From Alterluteimonas quercicellularis (GTDB lineage: Bacteria; Pseudomonadota; Gammaproteobacteria; Xanthomonadales; Xanthomonadaceae), in assembly GCF_021191635.1 (NCBI RefSeq), contig NZ_JAIWPR010000006.1, forward strand, positions 124,001-188,000: a stretch of DNA of 64,000 nt, written 5' to 3'. Below the pieces are notes generated by a model. That model was not told the DNA's origin. It was given only the letters and a program-made list of their open reading frames with translations, and searched no databases. Each line of letters begins with the position of its first letter. Within the stretch, counting starts at the first letter, position 1. Positions 35,838 to 43,569 of the stretch are shown here, in pieces. The position numbers were made by a program, and so were the translations under genes.

Positions 35838-37071
35838 AACGCAGCGCCTCCGCCGGGGCGGTGCGCGCCGCGCGCCACGCCGGATAGATGGTGGCGAGGA
35901 AGGCCATGACCAGCGCGACCAGCGCAATGGTGCCCACATCGTCGCCGCGCAGTTCGGTGGGCAGGCCGGTGATGTAGTAGACGTCGGGCGGGATCAGCAC
36001 CACGTCGAAGGCGGTCTCGATGGCGCGCAGGATGTACTCCAGGTTGAGGGTGAGCAGGACGCCGCCCACCACGCCCAGCACGGTGCCGATCACGCCGATC
36101 AGCGTGCCCTGCACGATGAACACCCGCAGCACCCCGCCCGGCGGCATGCCCAGCGTGCGCATGATGGCGATGTCGGCCTGCTTGTCGGTCACCAGCATCA
36201 CCTGCGAGGACACCAGGTTGAACGCGCCCATGGCGATGATCAGCGACAGCAGGATCGCGATCATGGTCTTCTCCAGCCGCAGCGCGCGGAACATGTTGGC
36301 GTTCTCGCTGCTCCAGTCGCTGACCCGGTACGGGCCCTGCAGGGCGATGGCGAGATCGCGGGCGACATCGGCCGCCTGGTTCATGTCGTGCAGGCGCAGG
36401 CGCACGCCGGTGGCGGCCTCGCCCAGCCGCTGCACGCGCTGCAGGTCGGACATGTTGACCAGGGCCAGGTTGCGGTCGAACTGCTGGTGGCCGGCCTCGA
36501 ACAGGCCGCTGACCGTGTAGCGCTTGAGCTGTGGCACCGCGCCCATCGGCGTGGCCTGGAAGTCGGTGGTCACCACCACCCGGTCGCCGACCCGCACGCC
36601 CAGCCACAGCGCCAGCTCGCGGCCGAGGACGATGTTGAAGCTGCCGGGCTCGAGCGAGTCGAAGCTGCCCTCGACCATGCGGTCGGCGATCACCGAGACG
36701 TGGCGCTCCTGGTCCGGCAGCACGCCCTGCAGCAGCGCCGGCTGGCGGCTGGGGCCGGCGATCAGCGCCTCGCTCTGCACGTAGGGCGCGGCGCCGGCCA
36801 CGCGCGGGTCGCGCTCGGCGATCTCGACCGCGTGCGCCCAGTCCTGCATGGCGCCGCTGTCGGCGCTGACGGTGGCGTGGGCCGACATCTGCAGCAGGCG
36901 GTCGCGGATCTCGCGCTGGAAGCCGGTCATCACCGCCAGCGTGGTGATCAGCGCGGCCACGCCGATCGCGATGCCGAGGATGGAGGCGAGCGAGATGAAG
37001 GAGATGAAGCCGTTGCGGCGCTTGGCGCGCAGGTAGCGCAGGCCGATGGCGGCGGACAGGGGTTTGAACAT
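35830..37071 (-). CDS. lolC: Lipoprotein-releasing system transmembrane protein
   Basis: A 413-aa LolC/E-type permease. It starts [30 protein letters not shown] with the first helix ([27 protein letters not shown] nearby), a large periplasmic domain and three C-terminal helices. FtsX-like motifs such as [24 protein letters not shown] are present. Only one such permease is seen, so it probably forms a homodimer (LolF type) with LolD. It follows ygfX by 45 nt. Confidence 0.93.
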   Translation of the reverse strand: MFKPLSAAIGLRYLRAKRRNGFISFISLASILGIAIGVAALITTLAVMTGFQREIRDRLLQMSAHATVSADSGAMQDWAHAVEIAERDPRVAGAAPYVQSEALIAGPSRQPALLQGVLPDQERHVSVIADRMVEGSFDSLEPGSFNIVLGRELALWLGVRVGDRVVVTTDFQATPMGAVPQLKRYTVSGLFEAGHQQFDRNLALVNMSDLQRVQRLGEAATGVRLRLHDMNQAADVARDLAIALQGPYRVSDWSSENANMFRALRLEKTMIAILLSLIIAMGAFNLVSSQVMLVTDKQADIAIMRTLGMPPGGVLRVFIVQGTLIGVIGTVLGVVGGVLLTLNLEYILRAIETAFDVVLIPPDVYYITGLPTELRGDDVGTIALVALVMAFLATIYPAWRAARTAPAEALRYE

Positions 37072-37116
37072 CGGTTCTCGCCGAGGACGCCGACGCAGGG
37101 CGCCGGCACAAGCGAC

Positions 37117-37521
37117 CTATGGTGCCACCGAAGGCGCGCCGCGCGCAGCCCGCGGTGCGGGCGCGGCCAGTCGCAGTTCACGCCGTGCCGGCGGCGGCAG
37201 GGTGTCCGGCCACCAGGCCAGGCGGCGCATGCGGCCGGCGGGGTCGCGCCAGCGGGCGAAGGCCAGCGGCCCGCGCCAGTCGAGGCGGAACGCGTCCACG
37301 GACTCGCCGTCCACCTCCACCCGGCCCTCGGGCCGGAAGCGCAGGACCCGCTCCCCGGCACCGGCCTGCCGCCGCAGCAGCAGCCCGCCGTGCGCGAGCG
37401 CGAGTCCGGCCAGGGGCCAGGCCAGCGCCGGCGGGACGCCGGAGGCCAGCACCGAGGCCGCGGCGCCGGCCGCCAAGGCCGCCAGCGCCGCCGACAGCCA
37501 GCGCGAGGGGCGCCAGCGCAC
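37117..37521 (-). CDS. YgfX/CptA-like membrane protein
   Basis: A 134-aa protein with two close hydrophobic segments (about 8-45) and a soluble C-terminus (RFRPEGRVEVDGESVDAFRLDWRGP, then RRLAWWPDTLP). Position directly after sdhE, size and topology match YgfX (CptA), the membrane partner of SdhE implicated in SDH biogenesis and once described as the toxin of a CptAB pair. The frame is open to 37587. GTG at 37521 is chosen because it lies 13 nt past the sdhE stop and just before the first helix. Family assignment rests largely on context. Confidence 0.7.
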   Translation of the reverse strand: MRWRPSRWLSAALAALAAGAAASVLASGVPPALAWPLAGLALAHGGLLLRRQAGAGERVLRFRPEGRVEVDGESVDAFRLDWRGPLAFARWRDPAGRMRRLAWWPDTLPPPARRELRLAAPAPRAARGAPSVAP

Positions 37522-37534
37522 GATCGCCCCGCCC

Positions 37535-37798
37535 TCAGCGGGACTGCAGGGCGCGCATCCTGTCCACGAACGTTTCGAGCTCGGCATCCGGCACGGCCTC
37601 GTAGCCCATCAACCAGCGCCAGAGCCTATCGTCCTCGCAATCCAGCAGCCGTAGGAAAACGCCCCGCTCGGCTTCGGACGCGGTTGGCCATTCGCGAGCC
37701 AGCCAGCCCTCGAACAGCACGTCGAGCTCGCGCATGCCGCGGCGGCAGCGCCAGCGCAGGCGCTTGAGCTCGGGGTCTTCGGCCTGGCTGCCGGTCAT
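37535..37798 (-). CDS. sdhE: Succinate dehydrogenase flavinylation factor SdhE
   Basis: An 87-aa SdhE/SDHAF2 protein that promotes covalent FAD attachment to SdhA. It has the hallmark [14 protein letters not shown] (RGxxE motif) and the five-helix size. It lies 135 nt after sdhB and before ygfX, the standard gene order. ATG at 37798 ([21 protein letters not shown]) is the start that fits the family length. Confidence 0.94.
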   Translation of the reverse strand: MTGSQAEDPELKRLRWRCRRGMRELDVLFEGWLAREWPTASEAERGVFLRLLDCEDDRLWRWLMGYEAVPDAELETFVDRMRALQSR

Positions 37799-37933
37799 CC
37801 GGGTTTCGACGGGACATCGTGCAGCCGTCCCTGGCGCGGCAACGCAGGCCTCGGAGAGCCCGGCCCGGCCATCCATGGCCGGGCGTTCGCGGCTGCGGCC
37901 GATGCCGACAGGGCATCGGCCCAGCGCAGCCGC

Positions 37934-38716
37934 TCACCCATGGCGGGCCAGCATCAGCTGCTTGATCTGGCCGATCGCGCGGGCCGGGTTCAGGCCCTTC
38001 GGGCAGGTCCGCGCGCAGTTCATGATGGTGTGGCAGCGGTAGAGCTTGAACGGGTCTTCCAGGTCGTCCAGGCGCGCGCCGGTGTCCTCGTCGCGGCTGT
38101 CGATGATCCAGCGGTAGGCCTGCAGCAGGATCGCCGGGCCGAGGTAGCGGTCGCCGTTCCACCAGTAGCTCGGGCACGAGGTGGTGCAGCAGGCGCAGAG
38201 GATGCACTCGTAGAGGCCGTCGAGCTTGGCGCGGTCCTCCTTGGACTGCAGGCGCTCGCGGTCGGGCGGCGGCGCGCTCTGGGTGCGGATCCAGGGCTTG
38301 ATCGCCGCGTACTGCGCGTAGAAGTGGGTCAGGTCGGGCACCAGGTCCTTGACCACCGCCATGTGCGGCAGCGGGTAGATCGGCACCTCGGTCTTCTTGC
38401 AGTCCTCGATCGCGCGCGTGCAGGCAAGCGTGTTGGTGCCGTCGATGTTCATCGCGCACGAACCGCAGATGCCCTCGCGGCAGGAGCGGCGGAAGGTCAG
38501 CGTGGGATCGATCTCGTTCTTGATCTTGATCAGCGCGTCCAGGACCATCGGGCCGCACTTGTCGAGGTCGACCTCGTAGGTGTCGGTGCTCGGATTGCGG
38601 CCGTCGTCCGGATTCCAGCGATAGACCTTGAAGGTCCGCGTGCGCGTGGCGCCCGCCGCCGGGAAATGGCGGCCTTCCTGGATCTTCGAGTTCTTGGGGA
38701 GGGAGAATTCGGCCAT
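37934..38716 (-). CDS. sdhB: Succinate dehydrogenase iron-sulfur subunit
   Basis: A 260-aa Fe-S subunit of complex II. The [2Fe-2S] ligands are in [12 protein letters not shown] and the downstream TLACTRA. The [4Fe-4S] and [3Fe-4S] ligands are in [16 protein letters not shown] and [17 protein letters not shown]. It passes electrons from SdhA FAD to ubiquinone. ATG at 38716 ([12 protein letters not shown]) is selected; the open frame further upstream is a shadow through sdhA. Confidence 0.97.
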   Translation of the reverse strand: MAEFSLPKNSKIQEGRHFPAAGATRTRTFKVYRWNPDDGRNPSTDTYEVDLDKCGPMVLDALIKIKNEIDPTLTFRRSCREGICGSCAMNIDGTNTLACTRAIEDCKKTEVPIYPLPHMAVVKDLVPDLTHFYAQYAAIKPWIRTQSAPPPDRERLQSKEDRAKLDGLYECILCACCTTSCPSYWWNGDRYLGPAILLQAYRWIIDSRDEDTGARLDDLEDPFKLYRCHTIMNCARTCPKGLNPARAIGQIKQLMLARHG

Positions 38717-38726
38717 TGGACTACGT

Positions 38727-38833
38727 CCGGGAATGGGGAGTGGGGAATCGGGAATCGTAGAAACAGGAACCTGGGAGTCCGGCAGTACCGCGTTCGCGCT
38801 CGCGATTCTCCATTCCCGATTCCCTATTCCCGG
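38727..38833. repeat. Inverted repeat filling the sdhA-sdhB spacer
   Basis: A 31-nt arm (38727-38757, starting CCGGGAATGGGG) and an imperfect inverted arm (38803-38833, ending CTATTCCCGG) enclose 45 nt. Almost the whole 119-nt gap between sdhA and sdhB is this element. GGGAATSGGGAAT-type repeats of this kind also occur at the lolC/lolD junction. Confidence 0.8.
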
Positions 38834-38835
38834 CT

Positions 38836-40626
38836 CTAGTACACGCGCGCCTTCGGCGGCACCACCTCGACCTCGTCGTCGAGGGTGTACATGTGCACGG
38901 GGCGGTAGTCGATCGTGGTCTCGCCGTTCTCGCCGACCCAGCACAGGGTGTGCTTGTGCCAGTTCTGGTCGTCGCGGTCGGGGAAGTCCTCGTGCGCATG
39001 GGCGCCGCGCGATTCCTTGCGGTTCTCCGCCGACACGATCGTGGACAGCGCCTGGCCCAGCAGGTTCTGCAGTTCCAGGGTCTCGATCAGGTCCGAGTTC
39101 CACACCAGCGAGCGGTCGCTGACCTTGACGTCGGCGAACGAGGCGTGGATCTCGCGGATCTTCTCCACGCCCTCGGCCAGGGTCTTGCTGGTGCGGAACA
39201 CCGCGGCGTCGGCCTGCATGGTGCGCTGCATGCGGTCGCGGATCGCCGCGGTGGGCGTGCCGCCGTTGGCGTGGCGCAGCTTGTCGAGGTTGGCCAGGGC
39301 CTTGTCGCAGGCGTCGGCCGGCAGCGGCTTGTGGCGCGCGCTCGGCGTGATCGTCTCGGCGCAGCGGTTGGCAACCGCGCGGCCGAACACCACCAGGTCG
39401 AGCAGCGAGTTGGAGCCCAGGCGGTTGGCGCCGTGCACCGACACGCAGGCGGCCTCGCCGATGGCGTACAGGCCCGGCACCACCGCGTCGGGGTTGCCGT
39501 CCTTCAGCTGCACGACCTCGCCGTGGTAGTTGGTCGGGATGCCGCCCATGTTGTAGTGGACGGTGGGGATCACCGGGATCGGCTGCTTCTCGACGTCGAC
39601 GCCGGCGAAGATGCGCGCGCTCTCGGCGATGCCGGGCAGCTTCTCGTGGATGTCGCTGGGGTCGAGGTGGGTCAGGTCGAGGTGGATGTGGTCCTTGTGC
39701 TCGCCGACGCCGCGGCCCTCGCGGATCTCCAGGGTCATCGAGCGGCTGACCACGTCGCGCGAGGCGAGGTCCTTGGCGTTGGGCGCGTAGCGCTCCATGA
39801 AGCGCTCGCCGTTGGCGTTGCGCAGGATGCCGCCTTCGCCGCGGACGCCCTCGGTGATCAGGCAGCCCGCGCCGTAGATGCCGGTCGGGTGGAACTGCAC
39901 GAACTCCATGTCCTGCAGGCCCAGGCCCGCGCGCAGCGCCATGCCGCCGCCGTCGCCGGTGCAGGTGTGCGCCGAGGTCGCGGAGAAGTAGGCGCGGCCG
40001 TAGCCGCCGGTGGCCAGCACCACGCCCTGGGCGCGGAACAGGTGCAGGGTGCCTTCGGCCATGTCGAGCGCGAGCACGCCGCGGCAGGCGCCCTCCTCGT
40101 CCATGATCAGGTCGAGGGCGAAGTACTCGATGAAGAAGCGCGCGTCGTGCGCCAGCGACTGCTGGTACAGGGTGTGCAGGATCGCGTGGCCGGTACGGTC
40201 GGCCGCGGCGCAGGTGCGCTGGGCGATGCCCTGGCCGTAGTGGGTCGTCATGCCGCCGAACGGGCGCTGGTAGATCTTGCCTTCCTCGGTGCGCGAGAAC
40301 GGCACGCCCTGGTGCTCGAGCTCGATGATCGCGGGGATGGCCTCGCGGCACATGTACTGGATGGCGTCCTGGTCGCCCAGCCAGTCGGAGCCCTTGATGG
40401 TGTCGTAGAAGTGGAAGCGCCAGTCGTCCTCGCCCATGTTGCCCAGCGCCGCCGAGATGCCGCCCTGCGCGGCCACGGTGTGCGAGCGGGTCGGGAACAC
40501 CTTGGTCAGGCAGGCCGTCTGCAGGCCCTTGTGGGCCAGGCCGAAGGTCGCGCGCAGGCCGGCGCCGCCGGCGCCGACGACGATCATGTCGTACTTGTGT
40601 TCGGTGATCTTGTAGGTCGCGGTCAT
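38836..40626 (-). CDS. sdhA: Succinate dehydrogenase flavoprotein subunit
   Basis: A 596-aa flavoprotein oxidising succinate to fumarate. The FAD-binding motif is [14 protein letters not shown] near the N-terminus, the flavinylation His is in [12 protein letters not shown], and the active-site regions are [15 protein letters not shown] and [10 protein letters not shown]. The C-terminus ends PPKARVY. It lies 154 nt after sdhD. Confidence 0.97.
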   Translation of the reverse strand: MTATYKITEHKYDMIVVGAGGAGLRATFGLAHKGLQTACLTKVFPTRSHTVAAQGGISAALGNMGEDDWRFHFYDTIKGSDWLGDQDAIQYMCREAIPAIIELEHQGVPFSRTEEGKIYQRPFGGMTTHYGQGIAQRTCAAADRTGHAILHTLYQQSLAHDARFFIEYFALDLIMDEEGACRGVLALDMAEGTLHLFRAQGVVLATGGYGRAYFSATSAHTCTGDGGGMALRAGLGLQDMEFVQFHPTGIYGAGCLITEGVRGEGGILRNANGERFMERYAPNAKDLASRDVVSRSMTLEIREGRGVGEHKDHIHLDLTHLDPSDIHEKLPGIAESARIFAGVDVEKQPIPVIPTVHYNMGGIPTNYHGEVVQLKDGNPDAVVPGLYAIGEAACVSVHGANRLGSNSLLDLVVFGRAVANRCAETITPSARHKPLPADACDKALANLDKLRHANGGTPTAAIRDRMQRTMQADAAVFRTSKTLAEGVEKIREIHASFADVKVSDRSLVWNSDLIETLELQNLLGQALSTIVSAENRKESRGAHAHEDFPDRDDQNWHKHTLCWVGENGETTIDYRPVHMYTLDDEVEVVPPKARVY

Positions 40627-40680
40627 CGGGGATCTCTTGTTGCGAGCGGGGGGACGGGCGTGCTCGTGCCCTCGCCCCAT

Positions 40681-40706
40681 CCCCTCTCCCGCGCGCGGGA
40701 GAGGGG
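40681..40706. repeat. Perfect 26-nt palindrome between sdhD and sdhA
   Basis: The sequence reads CCCCTCTCCCGCG followed by its exact inverse complement. It can form an 11-bp stem with a GCGC loop inside the 154-nt sdhD-sdhA spacer. CCCTCTCCC...GGGAGAGGG hairpins are a known intergenic theme in xanthomonads. It may set the relative level of sdhA transcript. Confidence 0.85.
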
Positions 40707-40780
40707 CGATCGTGTCGGCGGGAATCGCGTCCGGAAGAAGACAGCGCCCCGCGAGGATGCTGGCTTCGGAGACGGCAGGT

Positions 40781-41185
40781 TCATAGGAACGCGATGCGGC
40801 CGATCGCGTACAGCGAAGCGAGCGCCGCGGCCGCGCAGACGAAGGTGACCAGCAGCTGCAGGGCGACTTCCAGTGCGCGCTGGTGCACGTAGTCCTCGAT
40901 GACCACCTGCAGGCCGAGCTTGGCGTGCCAGAACAGCGCGACCGAGAACACCGAGAACAGGATTGCGTTCCACGGCCGCGCGATCGTGGCGCGGGCGGTC
41001 TCGAGGTCGGCGCCCACCAGCGACAGCAGGGTACCGATGAGCCAGGCCACCAGCGGCACCAGGGCCACCGCGGTCACCCGCTGCCACCAGAAGTGGCCGG
41101 TCCCGGACTTGCCCGAGCCCAGCCCCATGGCGCGCTTGACCGGGGTGCGGTAGTCGCGCGCGGCGCGCGCCTCGATGTCGCTCAT
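40781..41185 (-). CDS. sdhD: Succinate dehydrogenase membrane anchor subunit SdhD
   Basis: A 134-aa membrane anchor with three helices ([59 protein letters not shown]). The haem/quinone-side motif [17 protein letters not shown] is present. The ATG overlaps the sdhC stop in ATGA. Confidence 0.93.
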   Translation of the reverse strand: MSDIEARAARDYRTPVKRAMGLGSGKSGTGHFWWQRVTAVALVPLVAWLIGTLLSLVGADLETARATIARPWNAILFSVFSVALFWHAKLGLQVVIEDYVHQRALEVALQLLVTFVCAAAALASLYAIGRIAFL

Positions 41186-41577
41186 GCCCCACCCCACAGC
41201 ACGAAGAACCAGATCAGCGCGGTCAGTGCGAAGCCGACCGCGAACACCGCATAGCCGGAGCGGTAGACCTCGGGCAGCGAGAAGCCCCAGCCCGCGTCCC
41301 AGGCCAGGTGCCGGATGCCGTTGAGCAGGTGGTAGATCAGCGCCAGGGTGAAGCCGAACAGCAGGACCAGGCCCACCGGCGAGGACAGGCAGGCCGACGC
41401 GGTGGCATAGGCCTCGCCGCCGGCGGCGACCGCCAGCAGCCACCACACCAGGCCCAGCGCGCCCACCGACAGCGCGATGCCGGTGATGCGGTGGAGGATG
41501 GACATGAGCGACGTGATCTGGAACCGATACGTCTGCCCGAGCATGAACGGTGAAATGGGGCGTTCGCGATTCGCCAT
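41182..41577 (-). CDS. sdhC: Succinate dehydrogenase cytochrome b556 subunit
   Basis: A 131-aa membrane anchor. It begins MANRERPISPFMLGQTYRFQITSLMSILHRITGIAL, carrying the Ser/Arg/His quinone and haem motif SILHRITG, and has HLLNGIRHLAWDAG as the second haem-side motif. Three helices. ATG at 41577 is chosen; an in-frame opening to 41664 would overlap sdhAF4. Confidence 0.95.
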   Translation of the reverse strand: MANRERPISPFMLGQTYRFQITSLMSILHRITGIALSVGALGLVWWLLAVAAGGEAYATASACLSSPVGLVLLFGFTLALIYHLLNGIRHLAWDAGWGFSLPEVYRSGYAVFAVGFALTALIWFFVLWGGA

Positions 41578-41630
41578 CGCTGGCAGGTCTCCTCGCTGGG
41601 CGGCAACCGCCGCGTGGCTGGATCGGGAAG

Positions 41631-41792
41631 TCAGAAATCGATACAGCGACCGTTCTTTTCCCAATCGCCGTAACGGGTCGGCTCGGGGCCGTCGCGGCCC
41701 CCGATCTCTTCGGGTGGCGATGCCGGCACCGGCGCCGCGGCGGGCGGATCGTTACGATCCGGGTCCGGTGCGGAAACGCTTTCGCCTATCAT
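41631..41792 (-). CDS. SdhAF4-like (DUF1674) assembly factor
   Basis: A 53-aa protein ending GRDGPEPTRYGDWEKNGRCIDF, the DUF1674 signature of SDHAF4 homologues that protect and flavinylate free SdhA. It precedes sdhC by 53 nt. ATG at 41792 is chosen; ATG at 41834 would give 67 aa and would overlap the divergent ygfZ start codon. It is too small to be supported by more than its C-terminal motif, but that motif is strong. Confidence 0.85.
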   Translation of the reverse strand: MIGESVSAPDPDRNDPPAAAPVPASPPEEIGGRDGPEPTRYGDWEKNGRCIDF

Positions 41793-41832
41793 GGCCGGGG
41801 TCTTCACCCCCGGAATTTTAGTTCCCACATTC

Positions 41833-42684
41833 ATGTCCGACAAGTCGGCCGAGGCCTCCTCCACGTTTTTCGCCGTTTCCGGCGTGTGTCCGCTGGCCGT
41901 GGAGGGCCGGGATGCGCGGCAGTTCGCGCAGGCGCAGTTCATGAACGACGTCGATGCGCTCGCCACCGGCCACTGGCAATGGAACGGCTGGCTGACGCCG
42001 AAGGGGCGCGTGATCGCATTGTTCGCGCTGCTGCGCCTGGACGACGAGCGGCTCCGGCTGCTGCTGCTCGACGCCGACGCGGAGGCCTTCGCCGCCCGCC
42101 TGCGCGGCTTCGTGTTCCGCAGCAAGGTGACGCTGGCGGTGCAGCAGGCGCTTCCCGTGTCCGGGGCCTTCGCGGCGCCCGCGGATGCGAACGGTTCGCG
42201 CTTCGCGACGGACGGCGACGCGATCGAGCTGGACTGGAGCGGCGACGGTGCGCCGCGCCGCCTGCGCATCGGTGGTGGCGCCGCCGGCACGGATGCGACG
42301 CAGGCCGCGCGCTGGCGCGCCTGCGATCTGGCCCACGGCCTGCCGCGGCTGGACCCGTCGCAGGCCGAGCTGTGGACGCCGCAGCAGCTGTCGCTCGAGC
42401 GCCTGCGCGCCTACAGCGTGAAGAAGGGCTGCTATCCGGGCCAGGAGATCGTGGCCCGCACCCACTTCCTCGGCCAGGCCAAGCGCGGGCTGGCGCGCCT
42501 GTCGACCGCGCAGCCCGCCGTGCCCGGCGCGGAGGTCGTGCTGGAGACGGGCAGCGGCAGGGTGGTGGCCGCCGAAGGTGCCGAGGCGCTGGCCGTGCTG
42601 CCGCTCGACCCGCCGCCGGCGCTGCCGCGCCTGGGCGACGCGCCCGCGCAGCCGCTGCCGCTGCTGGACGGCCTGGCGCGCTGA
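41833..42684 (+). CDS. ygfZ: tRNA-modifying/iron-sulfur repair protein YgfZ
   Basis: A 283-aa folate-binding protein related to GcvT that maintains certain Fe-S enzymes such as MiaB. The diagnostic motif KKGCYPGQEIVARTHFLGQAKRG (quoted as KGCYPGQEIVART) contains the invariant Cys. Start ATG at 41833 (MSDKSAEASS). It is divergent from the sdhAF4-sdh operon with only about 40 nt between starts, so the promoters overlap. Confidence 0.94.
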   Translation: MSDKSAEASSTFFAVSGVCPLAVEGRDARQFAQAQFMNDVDALATGHWQWNGWLTPKGRVIALFALLRLDDERLRLLLLDADAEAFAARLRGFVFRSKVTLAVQQALPVSGAFAAPADANGSRFATDGDAIELDWSGDGAPRRLRIGGGAAGTDATQAARWRACDLAHGLPRLDPSQAELWTPQQLSLERLRAYSVKKGCYPGQEIVARTHFLGQAKRGLARLSTAQPAVPGAEVVLETGSGRVVAAEGAEALAVLPLDPPPALPRLGDAPAQPLPLLDGLAR

Positions 42685-42900
42685 GGGCCTGGCCCGCGCC
42701 CGGCGCCGTCCGGCCCGCCGGCGCGACCGCCGGTCCGGCGCGCCGCGCGGGTCTTGATTTCGTCTCGGCCCACGGCCCATATTCCGCGCCGTAGGGGGAT
42801 ACCGATGTGGCGCGCCCGCGTCGCTCCAGGGGCCAGGGACGCCGTGCCGGTGTCGTGATCCGAACGTCGTGATACCGCATCCAGCGGAAGGGGATATGCC

Positions 42901-43398
42901 ATGCGCTTCAAGCTCACCGCCGCCCTCGCGGCGTCGACCGTCCTGTTCGTGGCCGGCTGCGCCAGCCGGCCCGCCGAGCCGCCGCCGCCCGCCGAGGCGC
43001 CGGCCGCGCCGCTGCCGTCGGGCTTCCTCGAGAAGCTGTCGGCCGACGGCCTGTTCGCCTTCGGCCGCGCTAGCATCGACGACTTCAGCCCCGCCGGCCG
43101 CACCGCCCTGGACGAGCTGGCGGCGCGCCTGAACGCGCGGCCGCTGGAGATCGTGCACGTGATCGGCCACAGCGACCGCATCGGCAACGACCGCGCCAAC
43201 CTGCGCCTGTCGGAACAGCGCGCGAACGCGGTGCGCGCCTACCTGATCGAGCGCGGCGTGCCGGCCGACCGCATCACCGCCGTGGGCCGCGGCAGCGTCG
43301 AGCCGGTGGTCGATTGCGAGGGCCAGCGCGGCGACGCGCTCAAGGACTGCCTGGCGCCGAACCGCCGGGTCGAGGTCAAGGTCGAGTTCGCGCGCTAG
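42901..43398 (+). CDS. OmpA-family (Pal-like) lipoprotein
   Basis: A 165-aa peptidoglycan-associated protein with a perfect lipobox (FVAGC, Cys20). A Pro-rich spacer (PAEPPPPAEAPAAPLP) is followed by an OmpA C-terminal domain with FAFGRASIDDFSPAG, GHSDRIGNDRANLRLSEQRANAVRAYL and NRRVEVKVEF. It anchors the outer membrane to the wall. The upstream 216 nt are GC-rich and without a gene. A GGAAGGGG-like stretch before the ATG may be the ribosome site. Confidence 0.9.
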   Translation: MRFKLTAALAASTVLFVAGCASRPAEPPPPAEAPAAPLPSGFLEKLSADGLFAFGRASIDDFSPAGRTALDELAARLNARPLEIVHVIGHSDRIGNDRANLRLSEQRANAVRAYLIERGVPADRITAVGRGSVEPVVDCEGQRGDALKDCLAPNRRVEVKVEFAR

Positions 43399-43402
43399 AA
43401 CC

Positions 43403-43569
43403 GCAGGGACGCGCTCGCGCGCGACATGGGTGCGGGGCAGGCCCCGTCGCGCGCAAGCGCGCTCCTGCCACTGCGTCGTCCGCAAGGGCTCCCTGTAGGA
43501 GCGCGCTCGCGCGCGATAGCTTTTCTACCGTATCGGAAGGAAAGAGCTCGCGCGCCGGCGCGCTCCTAC
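43403..43569. repeat. Two inverted pairs of 23-bp repeats between converging genes
   Basis: Copies lie at 43403-43425 (+), 43446-43468 (-), 43495-43517 (+) and about 43547-43569 (-, with GCCGGC for GCGAGC). They fill the whole gap between the OmpA-like gene and the E1 gene. The last copy supplies the TAG stop of the E1 gene (43566-43568). Confidence 0.9.

Noticed and set aside
42685-42900. A terminator or small gene between ygfZ and the OmpA-like gene
   Set aside because: Several GC-rich inverted stretches exist, but none has a clear stem followed by T residues and no open frame has coding features.
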